Shown in pieces: positions 9,121 to 18,278 of a stretch of 64,000 nucleotides of DNA. The notes under the pieces were generated by a model. It saw nothing but the letters and a program-made list of their open reading frames with translations. It searched no databases and was not told the origin of the DNA. Both the position numbers and the translations under genes were made by a program. The stretch lies in assembly GCF_014237865.1 (NCBI RefSeq), contig NZ_JACJUU010000008.1:62001-126000 (forward strand), given 5' to 3'. This DNA comes from Pusillimonas minor (GTDB taxonomy: Bacteria; Pseudomonadota; Gammaproteobacteria; Burkholderiales; Burkholderiaceae_B). Numbering within the stretch: the stretch's first letter is position 1; each line of letters opens with the position of its first letter.

Positions 9121-12100
9121 GCCGATTCACGATGCAGCCGCACGGCGGCAGGCCCTCGACCCGCAACGTTCGTTTCTGGTGCAGGCGCCGGCGGGCTCCG
9201 GGAAAACAGAGCTGTTGACCGATCGTATTCTGGCTTTGTTGGCTACTGTCGAGCGGCCGGAGGAAATTGTCGCCATCACCTTTACGCGTAAGGCGGCCTC
9301 CGAAATGCACGCCCGGGTGTTACTTAAACTGGCGCAAGGGCTGGGCCCGGAACCGCCCGAAGCTCATCGCCGTGAAAGCTGGCAGCTGGCGCGCGCGGCC
9401 ATCGAGCGTGACCGCCAGATGGGGTGGCAATTATTGCAATACCCGGCGCGGCTTAGCATCCGGACGATTGATGCCTTTTGTGCGCATTTGGTCAAAGGCA
9501 TGCCATGGCTAAGCACAATGGGCGGCATGCCCGGGGTGTGCGACGACGCCGGCCGGTATTACCGAGAGGCGGCGCAGGCGACGATAGGGCTGGTCGACGA
9601 TGTTGAGTCGGTTGCCAGGGTGTTGGCACACCTTGATGTCAATCTGCGCGCAGCCGAAACCCTGCTGGCCGAAATGCTGGGAAGCCGCGACCAATGGATG
9701 CCGCTGCTTGATGCTGGCAGTGATGCCCGGTTGCTGGCCAGGTTTCTGACCGAAACGATTGACGAAGACGTGGCGCGGCTGGCCGTGCTGATGCCGTCAG
9801 GATGGTCGCAAGACTTGGCTGTGCCTTGTCGGACGGCGGCAGACGCTCTGGCCTCGGAAGGGAAAATGCCCGAGGTCTTGCCGTTGGTTGACTGGGACGG
9901 CAGCCCGTTCGACGCATCGCAGGCCGATTTGCCGCGTTGGCAGGCCTTGGCCGCGTTTCTGTTGACCAAAGACGGGCGCCTGCGCAAGACGGCCAACAAG
10001 ACAACGGGCTTCGAGGCCAAGTCAGCGCATCGCGCCGTCTTTCTGGCCTGGCTTCAAAACTTTGATGGCAACGAGTCCTGGGTGGATGCGCTGGCCGAGA
10101 TCCGCTCAGCGCCCGCGCAGGGCTATCAAGACTGGCAGCTCGACGTTTTGGGTGACCTGCTCGAGGTGCTGCGTTTGGCCTGGGCGCAACTGATGGTTCA
10201 GTTTTCGCAGGCGGGCGAAGTCGACTTTATAGAGGTTTCGCAACGGGCGTTGCGTGCACTGGGCAGCGCCGATGACCCGACCGATTTATTGCTGTCTCTG
10301 GACAGCGCCATCCGTCACTTGCTGGTAGACGAGTTCCAGGACACCAGCCAGGCGCAGATAGAGTTGCTGGAACGCCTGACATCAGGCTGGATGCCCGACG
10401 ACGGACGGACCCTGTTTTTGGTGGGCGACCCCATGCAGTCTATTTATCGCTTTCGTAAAGCCGAGGTCGGGCTGTTCTTGAAGGTGCGCGAAGCCGGCCT
10501 TGGGCAGGTGCCGCTGACGTCGCTTCAATTGACCACCAATTTTCGTTCCCAGACGTCAGTTGTCGATTGGGTTAATGGCGTCTTCGGGCCATTGTTCCCG
10601 GCGGCGCCTCATATCGGTCTGGGGGCGATTCCTTACTCGTCTTCGGTCGCGTTTAATCCGCCGCTTGACGGGTTGGGTGTTTCCCTTCACCCGGTATGGT
10701 CGGGCGGCGAAGACGGCGCCGACGAGGCCAGCGCACAGGAGGCCGCCCAATTGGTGGTGCAGCTCGCGCGCGACGCCCTGGCGCGCAACCCCGAAAGCGG
10801 GCATCCCGTCGCAGTGCTGGTGCGTGCGCGTAGTCACCTGAAAGACGTTGTTCGTCAATTGACAAGTCAGGGCATCCCGTGTCGTGCCGTTGAGCTGGTG
10901 TCATTGAAGACGCGTCAAGTGGTTGCCGATCTGGTGCAGTTGGCGCGCGCGCTGTCTCATCCGGGCGACCGGCTAGCCTGGCTTTCGGTGTTGCGTTCGC
11001 CCTTGTGTGGCTTGCGCCTGAGCACATTGCATGCGCTGTTTGGCCAAGAAACCGCCCGACCTGCGCCTTTGATGCTGGCCGATTATGTGCGTGATGACGA
11101 TCCGGCCGCCTGGGGCGTGGCCAACGATGAGCATCAACGTGTGCTGCATGCGGCTGCTGTGTTGCTTGATCGCGGTAACGACGAAGGCGTCGTGCCGTTT
11201 GCATCGTGGCTGGAAACCGCGTGGCAAAGGCTGGGCGGAGCCACGGTTTATGCTACCCACGATGACCGGGCCGATAGCCAGGCCTTTTTCCGTCTGATCG
11301 AAAAACTCGCACCGTTCGGCGGGCTCGACCCTGCCGAGCTTGAAACCCAGCTGGACAGGCTGTTTGCCACACCAGGTCATCAGGCCGGCCCGGCGGTTGA
11401 GGTCATGACCATTCACAAATCAAAAGGCCTGCAATTCGACACGGTAATTTTGATGGGGCTGCATCATGGCGCCACCAATGATAACCAGCGACTGGTGCAT
11501 TTTGAGTTCAGCGAAGGGCGGTTATTGATCGGGCCGATACGGCCCAAGGCCTCCGAGCAGGCCGATCCGATCACCACCTACTTGCGTGAGCGCGAGAAAA
11601 AAAGGTCGGCCTATGAAATTGACCGTTTGTTGTACGTGGCGGCCACCCGTGCCCGACATCAACTATGTCTTATAGCCCAGCTTTCGCTCGATAAAGACGG
11701 CGGGGTGGCGCCGCCCAGGGCGGGCAGTTTGCTCAGCCGATTGTGGCCGCACATACCGCAACCGCCCGCACCCGATGCAATGGCATTGCCGGCCCACGGG
11801 ATGACGGGAGCCGCCGTATCCAGCGTCGATAGCCGACCCTTGCTGCGGTTGCCGCTGGCGGCGCTGCCAGACGCCGATTGTGCGGCGCTTGTCGCGTCCG
11901 GGGACGCGGGCAGGCCCTGGGAATGGTCGCAAGCCTTGAACGAAGATGCCCTTGTCGGCACTGTCGCGCATGCCTGGCTTGAACGCCTGGGCAAAACGGG
12001 TGCCGACAGCTGGACGGTTGAGCGCGTCCGGGCCCAGGCGCCTGTGGTTCGGCGTCAGTTGTCGAGAGCCGGTGTGCCGGGCGACCGACTTGATACCGCT

Positions 12101-12442
12101 ACGGCGGCGGTGTGCGAAACGCTTGAGGCAACATTAAGTAGCGCGCGTGGCCGTTGGCTGCTTGGCTTGGCCAAAGCGTATCGCGAATGGTCATTGCTTG
12201 ATGTCTCGGGCCGGGTGTCGGTGATTGACCTGGCCGTATCGGACGAGCAGGGCTGGCTGGTGGTCGACTACAAAACGGGCCGCCCCCAAGACGGCGAACA
12301 GGTAAATCAGTTTGCCGACCGCATGCGGGCACGCTACGCCGAGCAGATGGCCCGCTACCGTGCCCAGGTCAGTGCCCTCGACGGCCGACCGTCACGTTCG
12401 GCGCTTTATTTTCCGCGGGCCGACATTTGGATCGACGATTGA
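9113..12442 (+). CDS. AddA-like UvrD/Rep helicase-nuclease
   Basis: Superfamily 1A helicase with a C-terminal nuclease domain, predicted to unwind and trim DNA ends with the preceding protein. ATG 9113 overlaps the upstream stop by 8 bp and has GGGAG six bases upstream, so it is preferred over the in-frame ATG at 9095. The 1109 residues contain the P-loop APAGSGKTE near residue 25, ITFTRKAASEM, the DExx box LLVDEFQDTS, GDPMQSIYRFRKAE, MTIHKSKGLQFD and LLYVAATRAR. The C-terminal nuclease motif is WLVVDYKTG. The tight coupling of the two genes is the strongest sign that they form one complex. RecB is an alternative relative, but no RecC or RecD is nearby. Confidence 0.88.
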   Translation: MSEPIHDAAARRQALDPQRSFLVQAPAGSGKTELLTDRILALLATVERPEEIVAITFTRKAASEMHARVLLKLAQGLGPEPPEAHRRESWQLARAAIERDRQMGWQLLQYPARLSIRTIDAFCAHLVKGMPWLSTMGGMPGVCDDAGRYYREAAQATIGLVDDVESVARVLAHLDVNLRAAETLLAEMLGSRDQWMPLLDAGSDARLLARFLTETIDEDVARLAVLMPSGWSQDLAVPCRTAADALASEGKMPEVLPLVDWDGSPFDASQADLPRWQALAAFLLTKDGRLRKTANKTTGFEAKSAHRAVFLAWLQNFDGNESWVDALAEIRSAPAQGYQDWQLDVLGDLLEVLRLAWAQLMVQFSQAGEVDFIEVSQRALRALGSADDPTDLLLSLDSAIRHLLVDEFQDTSQAQIELLERLTSGWMPDDGRTLFLVGDPMQSIYRFRKAEVGLFLKVREAGLGQVPLTSLQLTTNFRSQTSVVDWVNGVFGPLFPAAPHIGLGAIPYSSSVAFNPPLDGLGVSLHPVWSGGEDGADEASAQEAAQLVVQLARDALARNPESGHPVAVLVRARSHLKDVVRQLTSQGIPCRAVELVSLKTRQVVADLVQLARALSHPGDRLAWLSVLRSPLCGLRLSTLHALFGQETARPAPLMLADYVRDDDPAAWGVANDEHQRVLHAAAVLLDRGNDEGVVPFASWLETAWQRLGGATVYATHDDRADSQAFFRLIEKLAPFGGLDPAELETQLDRLFATPGHQAGPAVEVMTIHKSKGLQFDTVILMGLHHGATNDNQRLVHFEFSEGRLLIGPIRPKASEQADPITTYLREREKKRSAYEIDRLLYVAATRARHQLCLIAQLSLDKDGGVAPPRAGSLLSRLWPHIPQPPAPDAMALPAHGMTGAAVSSVDSRPLLRLPLAALPDADCAALVASGDAGRPWEWSQALNEDALVGTVAHAWLERLGKTGADSWTVERVRAQAPVVRRQLSRAGVPGDRLDTATAAVCETLEATLSSARGRWLLGLAKAYREWSLLDVSGRVSVIDLAVSDEQGWLVVDYKTGRPQDGEQVNQFADRMRARYAEQMARYRAQVSALDGRPSRSALYFPRADIWIDD

Positions 12443-12462
12443 AAATCCTGTTAAACTGCTTG

Positions 12463-12562
12463 TTGGCGGGCCCCTTCGCATGGTTCGGCGGCAAACCTGG
12501 TCAGGTCGGGAACGAAGCAGCCACAGTCGTTCAGAACCAGTGCCGAAGTCAGGCTCGCCTCT
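12463..12562 (+). ncRNA. ffs: 4.5S RNA of the signal recognition particle (small type)
   Basis: The diagnostic SRP domain IV core is present: CCTGGTCAGGTC, then GGGAACGAAGCAGCC, with the asymmetric loop nucleotides in place. Outer arms GGCGGGC (12465-12471) and GCTCGCC (12553-12559) pair with one G-U to close the roughly 100-nt hairpin. GTTAAACT just upstream is a possible -10. Exact ends are estimated. It lies between the helicase gene and dnaX. Confidence 0.9.
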
Positions 12563-12581
12563 TCATTGATACGTACACTTC

Positions 12582-14879
12582 ATGACATATCTGGTACTGG
12601 CGCGCAAATGGCGGCCCCGCTCGTTTGACACCCTCGTTGGCCAGGATCATGTGGTCAGGGCCCTGACCCACGCCCTCGAAACCCAGCGTCTGCATCATGC
12701 CTGGCTGTTTACCGGCACCCGCGGTGTGGGCAAGACAACGCTGTCCAGGCTGCTGGCCAAATCCCTCAATTGCGAAACCGGCATCACGGCGAATCCGTGC
12801 GGCCACTGCCGCGCCTGCGTCGAAATCGATGAAGGCCGGTTTGTCGACTATGTCGAACTCGATGCCGCCTCGAACCGTGGTGTCGACGAAATGACGCAGT
12901 TGCTCGAGCAGGCGGTATACGCCCCGGGCGCCGGGCGGTTCAAGGTTTACATGATCGACGAGGTGCACATGCTGACCGGGCATGCGTTCAACGCCATGCT
13001 CAAAACCCTCGAAGAGCCGCCTGCCCACGTCAAATTCATTCTGGCAACGACCGATCCGCAAAAAATTCCGGTGACGGTGTTGTCGCGTTGCCTGCAGTTC
13101 AATCTCAAGCAAATGACGTCCGACGCCATCGTCGGGCATTTGCAGGGCGTGCTGCAGCACGAAAACATTCCCTTCGACGTTCCCGCATTGCGTCTTATTG
13201 CGCAGGCGGCTTCCGGCTCAATGCGCGACGCTTTGTCGCTCACCGACCAGGCCATTGCGTACAGCGCCGGCCAGTTGTCGGCCGACGCGGTGCGCGGCAT
13301 GCTTGGCACCATCGATCAGCGCTATCTGGTGCGTTTGCTGCAGGGGTTGGTCGCCGGCAGCGGTCAGTCGGTCCTCGAAGTGGCCGACGAGCTGGCAACC
13401 CGGGGCTTGTCGTATTCGGGTGCATTGGCCGACTTGTGTATTTTGTTGTCGCGTATCGCTATCGAACAACGCGTACCCGGCGTCGCGCCGGCCGATGATC
13501 CGGTTGCCGCCGAGCTGGCCGCGCTGGCCGCCGGCATGCCGCCTGATCTTGTCCAGTTGTTTTACACCGTAGCCGTTCATAGCCGCTCCGAGCTGGCGCT
13601 TGCGCCCGACGAATACGCGGGTTTTGTCATGGCCTGCCTGCGCATGCTGTCGCTCGCCCCGGCCAATGCCGGTCAACCTTTGCCGCCGCCGTCCGGGCCA
13701 TCTACCCGTACAGATAGCCCGGCGGCATCTGCAACACCCCAGTCCGCTCCAGCGCCGGTGGCCACCAGCAGCACAGCGCCAGCACCCGGCATGTCTCCAG
13801 TGTCGTCTTCCGGCGACGCAGCACCTGTGCCCGGTATCGCTTTGGTGTCGTCCGGCAACGCAGCGTCTGCATCCGGTGTGCCGCCTGTCGCTGGTAATGC
13901 GTCGCCGCCACACGTCGCTCTGCGCGTCGAAGACGCCGCCAGGCGGGGCGATCCATCTGCGATGGCAGTATCACCCACGCCTGAATCTCATCCGGCTCCC
14001 GTCCAGGATGCGAAGCCCACTTTAGTTCAAGCCCCCCGGCCAGTGCCTGCACCAGCAGCCGCCTCTGCCAGGCGCGAAACCTCGCCGCCACAGCGGCCTG
14101 CGGTGTCAACGCCGGCAAAGCCCGTTGTGTCAACAGGACAGTCTTCTGTATCAACGGGGCAAGCTCAGTTTGCGTCTGCGGCACCAGCCGGGCGCGCGTC
14201 TGCAGCCTCTGCCGATGACGGCGTTCCGGCCTGGGAAGATATCCCCGCAGACAACACCGTTGGCCATCTGCCCGACGACGACTTCGAAACCATGGTTGCT
14301 GATGGCGCCTACGACGACGCTGCCATCATGGGGCAGGGGTACGATGTCGGGGCTGACGAAAGCTACGACGATCTGGCTTTGTCGCGCGGCCCAGCCGACG
14401 AGACCAATCCTATACCCGTCGACGTCCTGGCCGGATTGTCTGCCGACGCGCCGACACGACGCGGTCGTGCGCCCCGGCTGTCCAGCATGGACAGCAAGGC
14501 CTGGGTGGCGCTCGTCGCGTCGCTCCCGGCAACCGGGGTTGCCTCCGAACTTGCCCGACAAAGCGAATGGGTCGGTGTCAAAGACAACGAAATTCATTTG
14601 CGTGTCGGTATTCGCATGTTTGCCGACAGCGCCGGTCAGGCACGCTTGTGTACACTGCTGTCCGAACACTTCGGCACGGTCGTCCGGCTCAAGGTCGAGT
14701 ATGGCCAAACCGGCGACGATACCGCGCATGCCGTCGAGCAGGCCGAGCTTGCCGCCCGTCAGCGCGATGCCGAAGCAGCAGTCGATGTCGACCCGCTGGT
14801 TCAAGCCTTGGTTACCGACTTCGGCGCCCGGGTGATCCCGGGTTCCATTCGCCCTTTACCGCAAAGCAAAGCGGCCTGA
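12582..14879 (+). CDS. dnaX: DNA polymerase III subunit gamma/tau
   Basis: Clamp-loader ATPase and replisome organiser, 765 residues. The AAA+ domain shows the P-loop GTRGVGKTT (about 42), a four-Cys zinc module (CETG..., CGHCRAC), DAASNRGVDE, the DExH-like IDEVHMLTGHAFNA, and the SRC motif LSRCLQFN. After about residue 365 comes a Pro/Ala/Ser linker of about 150 residues with repeated phrases such as PVSSSGDAA and LVSSGNAA, then a C-terminal tau domain. No A-rich slippery heptamer like that of E. coli dnaX was seen, so a frameshifted gamma form is not evident. It is followed by ybaB and recR, the common dnaX-ybaB-recR order. Confidence 0.96.
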   Translation: MTYLVLARKWRPRSFDTLVGQDHVVRALTHALETQRLHHAWLFTGTRGVGKTTLSRLLAKSLNCETGITANPCGHCRACVEIDEGRFVDYVELDAASNRGVDEMTQLLEQAVYAPGAGRFKVYMIDEVHMLTGHAFNAMLKTLEEPPAHVKFILATTDPQKIPVTVLSRCLQFNLKQMTSDAIVGHLQGVLQHENIPFDVPALRLIAQAASGSMRDALSLTDQAIAYSAGQLSADAVRGMLGTIDQRYLVRLLQGLVAGSGQSVLEVADELATRGLSYSGALADLCILLSRIAIEQRVPGVAPADDPVAAELAALAAGMPPDLVQLFYTVAVHSRSELALAPDEYAGFVMACLRMLSLAPANAGQPLPPPSGPSTRTDSPAASATPQSAPAPVATSSTAPAPGMSPVSSSGDAAPVPGIALVSSGNAASASGVPPVAGNASPPHVALRVEDAARRGDPSAMAVSPTPESHPAPVQDAKPTLVQAPRPVPAPAAASARRETSPPQRPAVSTPAKPVVSTGQSSVSTGQAQFASAAPAGRASAASADDGVPAWEDIPADNTVGHLPDDDFETMVADGAYDDAAIMGQGYDVGADESYDDLALSRGPADETNPIPVDVLAGLSADAPTRRGRAPRLSSMDSKAWVALVASLPATGVASELARQSEWVGVKDNEIHLRVGIRMFADSAGQARLCTLLSEHFGTVVRLKVEYGQTGDDTAHAVEQAELAARQRDAEAAVDVDPLVQALVTDFGARVIPGSIRPLPQSKAA

Positions 14880-14942
14880 TTGCATGCGTTGTTTTGCAGT
14901 ACCCACCAATTCATTCAATTTCTATCTCAGGAAGTTCACGCC

Positions 14943-15269
14943 ATGATGAAAGGTCAGATTGCCGGCTTGATGCGCCAGGCGCAGCAAATGCAAGAAAACA
15001 TGAAGAAGGCGCAAGAAGCGCTGGCAGATATCGTTGTTGAGGGCGCATCGGGCGGTGGCCTGGTCAAGGTCACCATGACTTGCCGTCACGATGTCAAACG
15101 CGTTCAAATCGACCCCAGCCTGCTGGCCGACGACAAAGATATGCTCGAAGATCTGGTGGCCGCCGCCTTCAACGACGCCTTGCGCAAAGCCGAAGCCACT
15201 TCACAAGAAAAGATGGCATCGGTCACCGCCGGTATGCCTTTGCCCCCCGGCATGAAGCTGCCGTTCTAG
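14943..15269 (+). CDS. YbaB/EbfC family nucleoid-associated protein
   Basis: Small DNA-binding protein of 108 residues starting [15 protein letters not shown] at ATG 14943, with AGGAAG eight bases upstream. The frame is open from a TTG at 14880 but that start lacks a ribosome site. The fold is a long N-terminal helix with heptad character, then [20 protein letters not shown], the hallmark of the family, and a C-terminal helix. YbaB-type proteins bind DNA as dimers and are almost always next to recR, as here (22 bp gap). Confidence 0.95.
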   Translation: MMKGQIAGLMRQAQQMQENMKKAQEALADIVVEGASGGGLVKVTMTCRHDVKRVQIDPSLLADDKDMLEDLVAAAFNDALRKAEATSQEKMASVTAGMPLPPGMKLPF

Positions 15270-15291
15270 TCACAAAGGTCGTTTACCCCTG

Positions 15292-15900
15292 ATGGACGCC
15301 CAGCTGCCCGAGCCCGAGCCCCTTAAAGCCCTGGTCGACGCCTTGCGCCGGCTGCCGGGGGTGGGAGTGCGCTCGGCACGGCGCATGGCTTACCATTTGC
15401 TGCAAAATGACCAGGTCGGCGCCCAGCGGTTGTCGCAGGCGCTTGCGTCGGCCCTGCAGCAACTGCGGCATTGTCAGCGCTGCAACAACTTTACCGAAGA
15501 CGACCTGTGCGCCACTTGCGCCAACCCCCGGCGCGACCCGTCTTTGCTGTGCGTGGTCGAGAACCCCGCCGACCAAAATACGCTTGAATCGACCCACGGT
15601 TACCGGGGGTTGTATTACGTGCTGATGGGGCGGTTGTCTCCGCTAGAAGGCGTTGGCCCGGTCGAGCTCGAGTTTGAACGCCTGTTAAAGCGGGCCTGCG
15701 ACGGTGAGGTCAAAGAAGTTATCTTAGCCACCAACTTTACGCCCGAGGGCGAAACCACAGCCCATTACCTCACCGAGCTGCTGCGCGCCCGTGGGTTGAC
15801 GGTATCGCGTTTGGCCCGCGGCGTGCCGGCGGGCAGCGAGCTTGAATACGTTGATGCCGGTACGCTGGCATGGGCCCTGATCGAGCGCCGTAACGCTTAG
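15292..15900 (+). CDS. recR: Recombination mediator RecR
   Basis: RecR works with RecO (and RecF) to load RecA on SSB-covered single strands. The 202-residue protein has a helix-hairpin-helix region ([19 protein letters not shown]), a four-Cys zinc finger (CQRCNNF, CATC) and a Toprim domain with [15 protein letters not shown] and the loop [11 protein letters not shown]. The C-terminus contains [16 protein letters not shown]. Length and motifs match the family. It ends the dnaX-ybaB-recR unit; the next gene (tal) is convergent. Confidence 0.97.
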   Translation: MDAQLPEPEPLKALVDALRRLPGVGVRSARRMAYHLLQNDQVGAQRLSQALASALQQLRHCQRCNNFTEDDLCATCANPRRDPSLLCVVENPADQNTLESTHGYRGLYYVLMGRLSPLEGVGPVELEFERLLKRACDGEVKEVILATNFTPEGETTAHYLTELLRARGLTVSRLARGVPAGSELEYVDAGTLAWALIERRNA

Positions 15901-15988
15901 GCCAGAAAGTCGTGCCCGCCTGTAAGTTGGGAGACACGATCGGGCTTGGGGCGCTATGCGGTACGCCCCTGCCAACATCCGCTAGCGC

Positions 15989-16948
15989 CTAGGCGGCCCG
16001 AGCCGCGTTCAGCAGAGCATCGAGCTTGATGGCGTCGGCGACAAACAACCTGATGCCTTCGGCCAGTTTTTCGGTGGCCATGGCGTTTTCGTTAAGCTGC
16101 GTGCGGAACGACACTTCGTCGCACGTCAGGGCAGGCACAGCCTGTTTGGCCGCTGCGGCACTATCCAATACTGTATCCAGCGGGTCGGTGCTGGCCGCAA
16201 GCTGGCTTAATAGTTCGGGGCTGATCGTGAGCAGGTCGCAGCCGGCCAGCGCCCTGATTTGCCCGATGTTGCGGAAGCTTGCCCCCATGATTTCGGTGGC
16301 AATGCCGTAATGCTTGAAGTAATTGAAAATAGCCGTGACCGACTGAACGCCGGGGTCGTTGATGCCGCTGCTTGCGGCCTCGTCCCACTGGGGGCCGGCC
16401 GCTTTTTTGTACCAGTCGTATATTCGGCCTACAAAAGGCGAAATAAGCTGTACCTTGGCGTTGGCGCAGGCTACGGCCTGCGGCAACGAAAAAAGCAGGG
16501 TCAGGTTGCAGGCAATACCTTCGGCCTGCAGTACCCGTGCAGCTTGGATACCTTCCCAGGTCGATGCAATTTTGATCAGAATGCGTTCGCGCGGTATGCC
16601 GGCCTGCGCGTACAAATTGATAATGTACCGTGCGCGGACAATGGTGGTCTGCGTGTCGAACGACAGGCGGGCGTCGACTTCGGTGGAAACACGGCCGGGC
16701 ACGATTGCAAGAATTTCGCGGCCAAACGCCACCAGCAGCCGATCGGTCAGTTCGGGCAGTGCTGCGTGGGGGAAGTCGTGTACGGTGCGGTCGAGCAACG
16801 GCCGGTAGGTGTCTTTTTGCACCGCTTTGAGGATGAGCGACGGGTTGGTGGTGGCATCGGTGGGTTGATGCGCTCGCATGGTTTCGAAATCGCCGGTATC
16901 GGCAACGACCGTGGTGTACTGACGCAGTAATTCAAGTTGGCTGGGCAT
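15989..16948 (-). CDS. tal: Transaldolase (TalB type)
   Basis: Pentose phosphate pathway enzyme moving a dihydroxyacetone unit between sedoheptulose-7-phosphate and glyceraldehyde-3-phosphate. The 319 residues begin [20 protein letters not shown] at ATG 16948; an upstream TTG is open but adds only four residues. Visible family segments are [14 protein letters not shown], the Schiff-base Lys in [11 protein letters not shown] (about residue 126), [12 protein letters not shown] and [11 protein letters not shown]. It is transcribed away from carA, with about 165 bp between the divergent genes. Confidence 0.96.
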   Translation of the reverse strand: MPSQLELLRQYTTVVADTGDFETMRAHQPTDATTNPSLILKAVQKDTYRPLLDRTVHDFPHAALPELTDRLLVAFGREILAIVPGRVSTEVDARLSFDTQTTIVRARYIINLYAQAGIPRERILIKIASTWEGIQAARVLQAEGIACNLTLLFSLPQAVACANAKVQLISPFVGRIYDWYKKAAGPQWDEAASSGINDPGVQSVTAIFNYFKHYGIATEIMGASFRNIGQIRALAGCDLLTISPELLSQLAASTDPLDTVLDSAAAAKQAVPALTCDEVSFRTQLNENAMATEKLAEGIRLFVADAIKLDALLNAARAA

Positions 16949-17045
16949 GGGTGACAACAATTGGCTTGGCTTCGAAAAGAGGTTGGGCAGACACCACGCA
17001 CGCGGCGCGACGGCGCAAACTAATATCGTTTGATTTTAGCGGCAA

Positions 17046-17075
17046 CTGAAAGGCCTTGCTTCTTCAAGGTATAAT
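17046..17075 (+). promoter_or_regulatory. Candidate sigma-70 promoter of carAB
   Basis: A perfect -10 box TATAAT lies at 17070-17075, with CTGAAA (4/6 match to TTGACA) 18 bp upstream. The predicted start near 17082 leaves a short leader of about 33 nt before the GTG of carA. No PyrR-type or ArgR box was recognised. Confidence 0.45.
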
Positions 17076-17114
17076 TCCAAGGTTTACTTATCGACTTTAT
17101 AACCGGGGTTCACT

Positions 17115-18269
17115 GTGCTGCCGTCTCTACTTCCCGAGGGGATTACATCGTCCTCTCCTGCGATCTTGGCTTTGGCGGACGGTACCATCTTCAAGGGTGT
17201 CTCTATCGGCGCCGATGGACATACCGTCGCCGAGGTTGTTTTCAATACGTCAATGACCGGGTACCAGGAAATTCTTACCGACCCGAGCTATAGCGGCCAA
17301 ATTGTTACCTTAACCTACCCGCACATCGGCAATACCGGGGTCAACCCCGAAGATGTCGAGTCCGACCGTGTGCATGCGGCTGGCCTGGTTGTGCGCGATT
17401 GTTCGCTGCGTGTTTCCAACTTCCGTGCCACGCAGTCATTGCCCGAATACCTGCGTGCTCAGGGTATCGTGGCTATTTCGGGTGTCGACACCCGCAAGCT
17501 CACCCGCATTCTGCGCGAGAGCGGGGCACAAGGCGCGTGCATTTACGTGGGTACCGACCACCACGAAGCCGTTCGTCTGGCAAAAAGCTTTGCCGGCATG
17601 GCCGGGCAAGATCTGGCCAAGGTTGTTTCGACCAAAACCCAACACGAATGGACACAAGGTACGTGGCAATTGGGCCAGGGCTTTGCGCAACCCCAGGGCG
17701 ACCAGTACCATGTTGTGGCCTACGATTTCGGCGTTAAGTCAAATATTTTGCGTTTGCTGGCCGACCGCAATTGCCGCGTAACGGTTGTGCCGGCGCAAAC
17801 GCCGGTAGAACAGGTGCTTGCCCTTAACCCCGACGGCATCTTTTTGTCGAACGGCCCTGGCGACCCAGAGCCTTGCGATTACGCCATCCATACCGCGCAA
17901 GTCGCTATCCAGAAAAAAATCCCGCTGTTTGGTATTTGCCTTGGGCATCAAATCATGGGTCTGGCCGTTGGCGCCCAAACGCTCAAAATGAAAACCGGTC
18001 ACCATGGCGGTAACCATCCGGTACAAGACCTCGATTCCGGTCGCGTTTTCATCACCAGCCAAAACCACGGCTTTGCCGTCGAGGCATCCAGCTTGCCGGC
18101 CAACGCGCGCGCCACCCACGTCTCGTTGTTCGACGGTACTTTGCAGGGCTTCGAGCTCACCGATGCGCCGGCATTCTGCTTCCAGGGTCACCCCGAAGCC
18201 AGCCCCGGCCCACACGACATCGTGGTGCTCTTCGATAAATTCATCAGCCTTATGGCCGGTCAAAAGTAA
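17115..18269 (+). CDS. carA: Carbamoyl-phosphate synthase small subunit
   Basis: Glutamine amidotransferase subunit that supplies ammonia to CarB for carbamoyl phosphate (arginine and pyrimidine synthesis). The 384-residue frame uses a GTG start at 17115; no ATG lies between it and the conserved [12 protein letters not shown]. The N-terminal CPSase_sm_chain domain ([19 protein letters not shown]) precedes a class I glutaminase with the nucleophile Cys in [13 protein letters not shown] and the His/Glu pair in [11 protein letters not shown]. carB follows after 9 bp, so the two are co-translated. Confidence 0.97.
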   Translation: MLPSLLPEGITSSSPAILALADGTIFKGVSIGADGHTVAEVVFNTSMTGYQEILTDPSYSGQIVTLTYPHIGNTGVNPEDVESDRVHAAGLVVRDCSLRVSNFRATQSLPEYLRAQGIVAISGVDTRKLTRILRESGAQGACIYVGTDHHEAVRLAKSFAGMAGQDLAKVVSTKTQHEWTQGTWQLGQGFAQPQGDQYHVVAYDFGVKSNILRLLADRNCRVTVVPAQTPVEQVLALNPDGIFLSNGPGDPEPCDYAIHTAQVAIQKKIPLFGICLGHQIMGLAVGAQTLKMKTGHHGGNHPVQDLDSGRVFITSQNHGFAVEASSLPANARATHVSLFDGTLQGFELTDAPAFCFQGHPEASPGPHDIVVLFDKFISLMAGQK

Positions 18270-18278
18270 ATCAGCATT

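Noticed and set aside
13690-14120. Repetitive phrases in dnaX as a CRISPR or tandem repeat array
   Set aside because: They are in frame, degenerate, and encode the Pro/Ala/Ser linker of tau; there are no regular spacers.
15948-15975. GGGGCG...CGCCCC inverted repeat between recR and tal as terminator
   Set aside because: The stem is short with a 10-nt loop and neither strand has a T-run after it.
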